Source: Polytrichum commune
Lineage: Eukaryota > Streptophyta > Polytrichopsida > Polytrichales > Polytrichaceae
Direction of reading: 5' to 3'
Assembly (NCBI GenBank): GCA_950295325.1
Contig: OX485804.1
Span: 19,220,001 to 19,284,000, forward strand
DNA length: 64,000 nucleotides
In this document: one piece after another, positions 58,301-64,000 of the stretch
Layout: each line of letters begins with the position of its first letter
Position numbering within the stretch: position 1 is the first letter of the stretch
The notes under the pieces: generated by a model
Databases searched by the model: none
What the model was told of the DNA's origin: nothing
The model's input: only the letters and a program-made list of their open reading frames with translations
Translations under genes and position numbers: made by a program

Positions 58301-59050
58301 ATGTTTTAGATTTTAATTAAATTGGTGTAATAGGTATTTGTATAGAGACCTTGATAATTGTGAATACCCTTAATGAATGAAATGCTTGACTTTGTTGGTT
58401 GGTCCAATATACAAATACAAGAATTTGGTTTCATGAAAGATAATACCATGCTTCTTGATGATTCACCACACCAAAAACATCTTGAACAACCCCTATAGTG
58501 TTGTCCATCCAATTATTTTTACCGTTGATAATGAAGATTGTGATTTTCACGTAGAGGAGTTGATACTTTTTTTACAAGGATTGAGGACTTTAGTTTACAT
58601 GTTCATAGATATTATTAAATGAAGGTTGATTCTAGAAGACCACATTGCTTCAATGGCTCCTTTAAATACAACCAATTCGTTAAAATTAATCCTTGAGACA
58701 AAATTGGCTATTGGATTATTCAATCATTGTAATAGTGGTGCTCTACATAGTTGATCAAAGTTGTATGCTTTTTGTTTACGTCAATCCATCGTCGTTAAGA
58801 CTGGACCCTGATTATGTATCCTACATTCCTTGGCCATTTACATGCGAGTTATCACATCCAATACAAAGCAACTTCATTCCAATTGTTGCCACTCGTTTTT
58901 CAACCATTCATATATTATTTACATAAATTTGAATTCGTTCCCGAATACATGAGGATCGCTAAAAAAAAACAAGGCAAATGCATTGTGAACTTGCACATTA
59001 TATCAAATACCACCGCCAAGATTGGGCTAGACTTTTTTGGTGAGGTGTTC
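52340..59050. other. Gene-poor AT-rich stretch
   Basis: It contains a C14 run at about 52,350, a C12 run at 52,980 and a (CA)n microsatellite at about 52,998-53,022. Frames such as 56,500-56,769 (89 codons, EVLKSLLKPVLEYVLLVNG) are short and unsupported. I see no gene. Confidence 0.35.
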
Positions 59051-59059
59051 AAGTATTAG

Positions 59060-59700
59060 AGGCAAATGCAAACACGGTAAAGTGGACAATTCTTGTTTCT
59101 TGCACAGGTTCAAATAAACATGATTCAAAACAACATACTGACTTTAAATTTTGTAAAAAAAATATCATAATTTTTTTTAAAAACATATTGATCTACAAAA
59201 GCAAGAAATTTATGTGGAAAAAAATTCAAAAAAATCTACATATTTTAGAAGATGGTGCAAATGGGTGTGCAAGTGCTAATATTAAACAAGTGGTTCTCAA
59301 AATTTTGGTAATAATGTGATAATTCTACATTGAATTGATAAGTTTTTACAAAACATATATTTAATGATGGCCTCAAGTGCGTAATGAATTCAAGAATTAT
59401 GGGAAAAAAAAAACCTCAAAAAAAAAACCTCAAAGAAGAAATAGTTGAGGTCATGAATTTTACACCCAAAACCAAATCTAGCAATTTGCTTTTGGAGAAA
59501 TATTTCTTAATGATAATTTTTGAAGATATCATTTTGGTATTTTTGTATTTGAGTACTTGACATAACAATAGATGTCACCCTGAATGTTTTCAATTTAATC
59601 AACATTTTGCTACTACTTTTAAGCATTTGACCATAAAAACTATGGGTTTAAAGATACTGGAGTTTTTTTGGGGTCCACTTTACCATGCTTGCATCCAATC
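59060..59700 (-). repeat. Reverse copy of the dispersed AT-rich repeat
   Basis: 59,060-59,290 matches 47,480-47,722 in reverse. A second end of the same family (GGTCCACTTTACCATGCTTG) is at about 59,674. Confidence 0.5.
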
Positions 59701-59829
59701 ATGCTAACAATCTCGTCAGCATTGAAGATTATGAACATGTTTTGGGGAGGTACCAAAGTATTGGAGGTTGGCTAACAAATTCCTCAACATTGCATATAAT
59801 GAACATGACTTGGTGAGGGAACAAAGCCA

Positions 59830-60540
59830 AGGGTTGGACTCTTCACACTATATACAAAGTAACGTGAGTGTAAGAAGGGGTATTGTTTGAGGCATTAGCG
59901 TATATAATATACATGAGGGCGAGGTGTAATTTCTTTCTAGTGTGTACATTTAAAAATACTATAATTTTTTTAAAGTAAGGTAGATGTGCAAAAGTAAGCC
60001 TTGAATTTTACAGCAAAAATTAACAATACATGTGTAGGTTTTATCCAATTCACATTTTCATTCATGGCTATCGTATGGTAATAATCCTTGATGACTACCC
60101 TATCTCTTGGTAGGGTTTGCAATGGGGTTCTAGGTATTTATAAATTGGAGGTTATTTGAGCGTTCATGAGCTCCCTTGAGTTTTGTTTTATGGATTAAGA
60201 CCAACGTATTCTGTTTTTTTTTGTCTTTGTTTGTTTGATGCAATCGTTGAATTACATAATGTGGATGAAAAAAATGTTCAATGACATTTTAATTATAAAT
60301 TGAAAGTAGATTTTAAATGCAATAAAGGCCTACTTTATTGATGAATTCTATTTTGTATATGTGGTGGAGGCATTTATCACATTAAATCGACAAGCTTAGT
60401 ATAAATACATGAGTCCATTTTCTAGCCTACCGTAAGTCCATATACATTTTTTTTTGTCTATAAATTTTTCGTATATCATATTGCCCCATGTAGGTCATTT
60501 AGGTTTCCAAATGAAGAAGTCCAGCCCCCGTATATCGAAG
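59830..60540. repeat. Partial copy of the 48,340-49,560 repeat
   Basis: It shares GTGTACATTTAAAAA, GGTAGATGTGCAAAAG, CCAATTCACATTTTCATTC and GTTTGTTTGATGCAAT blocks with 48,340-49,560, but in a single colinear order. It therefore looks closer to the unrearranged form of the repeat. Confidence 0.5.
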
Positions 60541-60610
60541 TATTGGAGACCGGCCAATAATCTCCCAAACATTGAATAACATGATGGAGCTATCAAGATG
60601 CATACATAAT

Positions 60611-61556
60611 TACCGTAGTTTAATAGCAGGTTCGGCACAAAATAATTCTAAAAATAGATGCCTAAAATATTGGAATATTATTGGCATTTTTTGCCGAATA
60701 TAAAATTATTATTTTTCAAAATTGCCTAAAAGTAAGAAATTTTTACTTCTCACTAGAGTTTTACTTACAATGGAAGCATATGTGAATTTTGAAGGAGAGA
60801 AGGTGCTCCTTTTGTAATCAAGCTCACGTACATTAGTCCACAAAGAATATGGGTGAAGTAGTAGCAAGACTCTAGGCGAGGCTTTTCAAATGTGTTGTAC
60901 ACAAATTTTTGGAGTCCAATTGAGCATAGAAGATGAAGTTTTATAGAATTTTGTCGAACTAACAAAAGTTGAGAAATCAATCCTTCTTCCACCTCCAACA
61001 AGTTTTGTGTCAAAATAAGTCTTTATGCAAAAGATATGGACAAAACATTGCAGCCGTGTAAAGATCAAAAAATTAAAATGCGTTCATAACAGTTTTTTGG
61101 AGCTCATTTGTGCATAGAAGATCAACTTTTTTGGAATTTTGTTGGTCTAAGAAAAGTTTAGAAATCAAGTAATCTTTCACCTCCAACAAATTTTATGTCA
61201 TTTGAAGACTCTATGCAAAAGTTATGCGTGTTATAAAAATGACGTCTAACTAGGTGCTTCACCTCAAAGTTTACATATCCCATATGCATTGTTGAACACA
61301 ACTCCACTCTACTTGCATAAAGCACAGAGCATTCTCAACTCTTCACTCACATCTTACTTGTCATTCAATGCAAGAGAGATGTACAAGATATAAGTTGAAA
61401 TAGAAAATTAAAAATGAATGTAAGCTGAATTTTTAAAAATTAAAAGAGAAAATTGCCGAAAATATGAATATACTATTTTAAGGTGCCGAACCTACTTTAA
61501 GAACTTTAATTAAATATTAGGCAGCAAGTTGCCTAACCTGTTAGTAAACTACGGTA
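60611..61556. mobile_element. Probable TIR element, 0.95 kb, non-autonomous
   Basis: TACCGTAGTTTAATAGCAGG (60,611) has an inverted partner at the right end (CTGTTAGTAAACTACGGTA, ending 61,556). Subterminal GGTTCGGCA and TTGCCGAA words are on both sides. TA may be the target duplication. No protein is encoded. It contains the tandem duplication at 60,890-61,260. Confidence 0.5.
60890..61260. repeat. Tandem duplication of about 190 bp
   Basis: TTTTGGAGTCCAATTGAGCATAG (first 20 bases TTTTGGAGTCCAATTGAGCA) near 60,906 and TTTTTTGGAGCTCATTTGTG near 61,094 begin two diverged copies. They share GAAATCAA, CCTCCAACAA and CTTTATGCAAAAG-like blocks. Confidence 0.6.
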
Positions 61557-61559
61557 GTA

Positions 61560-62750
61560 TTGGGAGATAAATCTCAACTTCTAGGTAGTTTGCAGCAGTA
61601 CTTAGACTATCTATACACAAATGCACCTTTGGTCACAACCTATAATCTAAGAAATTTGAATAATACAATAGAAATTTCTTCTTTTCAATTCACCGAGTTT
61701 GTCGCAAAATGGTTGATATGAATTCTAAACTCTCTTTTTTGTCTTCAATTAGTTAGATATTAGTTTTCAAAAATTACCCCTAGTTTGAGAAACTGATCTT
61801 GAAGTTGAGTCCAAAAGTAAGGTCTAGTATAGGATGTTTCGGACCCCAAGTTTCTTGGACTTGGACCTTAATGTAAACAAAGGAATGTGGCCTTGCACGT
61901 GAGGCTTGGTTGTAAGATTACATTAAATTGAATATTCAAGTTTATCAATGTTTATATGAATGGAAATGTTGATGGTTTGTTGATAAATACTGGAAGATTA
62001 TTTATCTTGGAGCTTCCACTAAGCTTCATTGAACTTTACCAAACCTTATTCATTAAGTTATGACATGCATTACCTTAGCCCTATTACCACCCAAAAATAG
62101 TCTCCACAATACCTCTGTCCCATGATATGGGATAGAATTAACAAACCTTAAGTTACAAAGTTTCAACTCTTTGCACATGCAATTCATTGTAAGTTACACA
62201 AGTTTCAACCCTGCCCACATGCAATTCACCATAAGTTACACATTTTTGTGACAATTCATCCACGGCAAAGTGTTCCTTATGGGCGGAGCTCTTAAACCCT
62301 AACCCTAAACCTGAACCTGAACCCACGTACCTTCATGTGATCAGAGGATTCAAATTTCAATACCTGATTGGACGTGCCAATGCATCAGCTTTCTGTTGTA
62401 ACTCGTTGTGTACTATCCAATAACGACGGTCCCAGATCAGCTTCACTTGAAGATTTGGAACGATCTGAGTAGGATTCGAGGAGAGATGAGATAGTAAAAA
62501 TGAAGCGGCGTTTAATGGGCAGTGAATGATAGCCGTATCTGCTTACACATCTCATCAAGACCGGATGCTTGAAAGCCTGCAGCACCACTGATTATGTAGG
62601 CACACTGATTGCAACCACCTTAAAAACACACAGCGTGACAAGCCGGGGTCACCGCACAAATGGGCGTAATCAATAAAGACGAAGGCAGCAGGCGGGCCGG
62701 AGTCAGGTACTGTCGCGGTGTAAGTAATTAAGGTTGGATTGTACAGACTT
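61560..62750. other. AT-rich stretch without a gene
   Basis: There is a short CCCTAAA-like run at about 62,290-62,320. Nothing else is recognisable. Confidence 0.35.
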
Positions 62751-62965
62751 TTATTGCATGGAAGAATCCAAGTCGGTGTCACATGTATAAGTATATCCTG
62801 ATGCAAGGACTAACATCACATGAGTTAATTTGGCCAACGCCTGGTCGTCGTTCGCCGGCCACGGATGTGCATTCATTACCGCACGCAGAGCTAATTTTAT
62901 TGATTCAAGGGCACTATCATCTATTTTATCTCTTACCTTCCAATAAGGGTTTACCTCCTTCATGG
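62751..62965 (-). CDS. Short unrecognised ORF downstream of the P450 gene
   Basis: From an ATG at about 62,965 the frame encodes about 71 residues (MKEVNPYWKVRDKIDDSALE onward). The open frame extends upstream without a better ATG. Composition is protein-like but no family is recognised. It may be an exon of a decayed gene. Confidence 0.2.
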
Positions 62966-63316
62966 ATTCGAGTTTATAAGAAACCCTAACTGGAAGTTTG
63001 GTTTCTCGATCGCGGCATCCATCGAAATGGGTTTCACCTCGGTGATTGAGTGGGGAAGAACGCCGACGTGATCCCTTCAACTTGGTATTTTTACACTTGA
63101 AGGAATCGAACCCCAAGGTGTTACTGAAACCTAAACTCTAAACCCTAGCTCTGATCATTCTGCCAAACCCTAGTATATTCGTAGCTGCTGCTGCTGATGC
63201 CGCTGGTGATAATGTTGATGATGCGGATGTCAACCAGGAAAAAATGAATCGTATGTTGTTGAGAAAAGTGGATCCCTATGTCTACGCCAAGAATGTGGAT
63301 GTGTGCATGGTTATTC

Positions 63317-64000
63317 CTATTTAGTGCTAAGATCGCGATGTTGGACGGTAACGCGCGGATGGAGGGTAACTCGCAGGCCGTGCTTCATAATGAGCGTGAG
63401 TGAAAGCTTGTATTCGACTTTGTGGCCGGGGACGAGCTTCACATGGTAATTTCGGAGGATGGCACTCGCAACGGACTTCATTTGCAAGTAAGCGAGCTCT
63501 TTGCCCAGGCACAGCCTTGGCCCTGCGTTGAAGACGGTGTACTTGAAAGGGGACTCCGGCGCGAAGACACCATTGCGTAGCCACCTCTCCGGCCTGTATT
63601 GTAAGCAATCCTTGCCCCAAATGGACTCCATGCGACCCATGGAGTAGATGGAGTACATGAGGCGGGTGCCTTTTCTGACGAATGTGCCATCCGGGAGGAC
63701 ATCATTGGCTGTCACATCTTTGTTGTCAATGGGAACAGAGGGGTAGAGACGCATCGACTCCGAAAGGGCCGCATGCAAGTAGTTCAGCTGCTTGAGCTCC
63801 TCGAAGTTGAAGGCTGATGAGTCATCCTCTTTCACCCTAGACTGAAGAGTGGTTCGAATTTCTTGCAAAATCTTTTCCTCCACTGCGGGGTGCTGCGTGA
63901 TGAGCCAGAAGAACCATGACAAGGCCACTGCCGTTGTGTCCCGCCCAGCCAGGACGAAATTGGTGGTCACATCCCGCAGGAATTTGTCTGTGTATGCGTT
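63317..64000 (-). CDS. Cytochrome P450, CYP86-type fatty-acid hydroxylase, 3' part
   Basis: The frame runs off the window edge (NAYTDKFLRDVTTNFVLAGR at the edge), so only the last 228 or so residues are present. AGRDTTA is the oxygen-binding I-helix motif, ESMRLYP contains ExxR, RPERWL is the PERF-type motif, and FNAGPRLCLGKELA is the haem-binding loop with its Cys. SIYSMGRMESIWGKDC is typical of CYP86-clan enzymes that omega-hydroxylate fatty acids for cutin and suberin, on the ER membrane. The stop is at 63,317. Its GC-rich codons contrast with the flanks. There are no frame breaks, so it looks functional. CYP86 versus a sister family cannot be settled from this part. Confidence 0.9.
   Translation of the reverse strand, partial: NAYTDKFLRDVTTNFVLAGRDTTAVALSWFFWLITQHPAVEEKILQEIRTTLQSRVKEDDSSAFNFEELKQLNYLHAALSESMRLYPSVPIDNKDVTANDVLPDGTFVRKGTRLMYSIYSMGRMESIWGKDCLQYRPERWLRNGVFAPESPFKYTVFNAGPRLCLGKELAYLQMKSVASAILRNYHVKLVPGHKVEYKLSLTLIMKHGLRVTLHPRVTVQHRDLSTK

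Noticed and set aside
63100-63125. GGTTCGATTCC on the minus strand as a tRNA B-box
   Set aside because: No A-box or cloverleaf is found around it; it is likely chance in a gene flank.

Overview
The window looks like nuclear DNA of a land plant. It has spliceosomal introns with GT..AG borders, plant-type TTTAGGG/CCCTAAA stretches, a CYP86-type P450, MULE-type DNA transposons and an AT-rich, repeat-loaded background. The species cannot be read from the sequence; a large seedless-plant genome is only a guess.

Region 1 (1,766-20,202) holds two related MULE-like elements in opposite orientation. The younger one (1,775-8,828) has terminal inverted repeats and an exact 9-bp target duplication (TTGCACAAC), and it sits inside an older relative (8,838-20,202). 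Each carries a decayed transposase with a SWIM zinc finger and, divergently transcribed from it, a decayed gene. In one copy that gene keeps a ParB-like DGNHR motif. In the other it keeps a C-terminal amino-methyltransferase domain in beta-class motif order. The space between the two divergent genes is filled with a palindrome, GTGGCCGTTAACGGCCAC, in about 20 copies. A 348-bp non-autonomous relative of the same TIR family lies at 14,906-15,253.

Region 2 (about 20.2-41.8 kb) holds a SINE-like fragment, a broken FCP1-like phosphatase gene pair (21.1-24.2 kb), a DUF7869-type transposase-like gene on the minus strand (25.6-28.7 kb), and then a region studded with about 38 copies of another palindrome, ACGAACGNNCGTTCGT (28.8-40.8 kb). 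Inside that region is a fairly intact, intron-containing gene (34.6-37.7 kb, possibly to 39.0 kb). It has the same suggested layout as the Region 1 gene: a ParB-like DGQH motif followed by a methyltransferase-like domain. Its introns, flanks and two coding sites carry the palindrome. An apparently intact FCP1-like gene plus a second small gene follow (39.6-41.4 kb).

The shared plan is transposase-like gene, palindrome array, and divergent ParB/methyltransferase-like gene, with a different palindrome in each locus. This is the most interesting feature of the window. It suggests element-encoded proteins that recognise their own arrayed palindromes, perhaps comparable to the VANC anti-silencing system of VANDAL MULEs. 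The function is inference.

Region 3 (41.8-63.3 kb) is gene-poor and AT-rich. It holds dispersed repeats, a 5'-truncated non-LTR retrotransposon (50.9-52.3 kb) and a probable TIR element (60.6-61.6 kb). The window ends in the 3' part of a cytochrome P450 gene on the minus strand.
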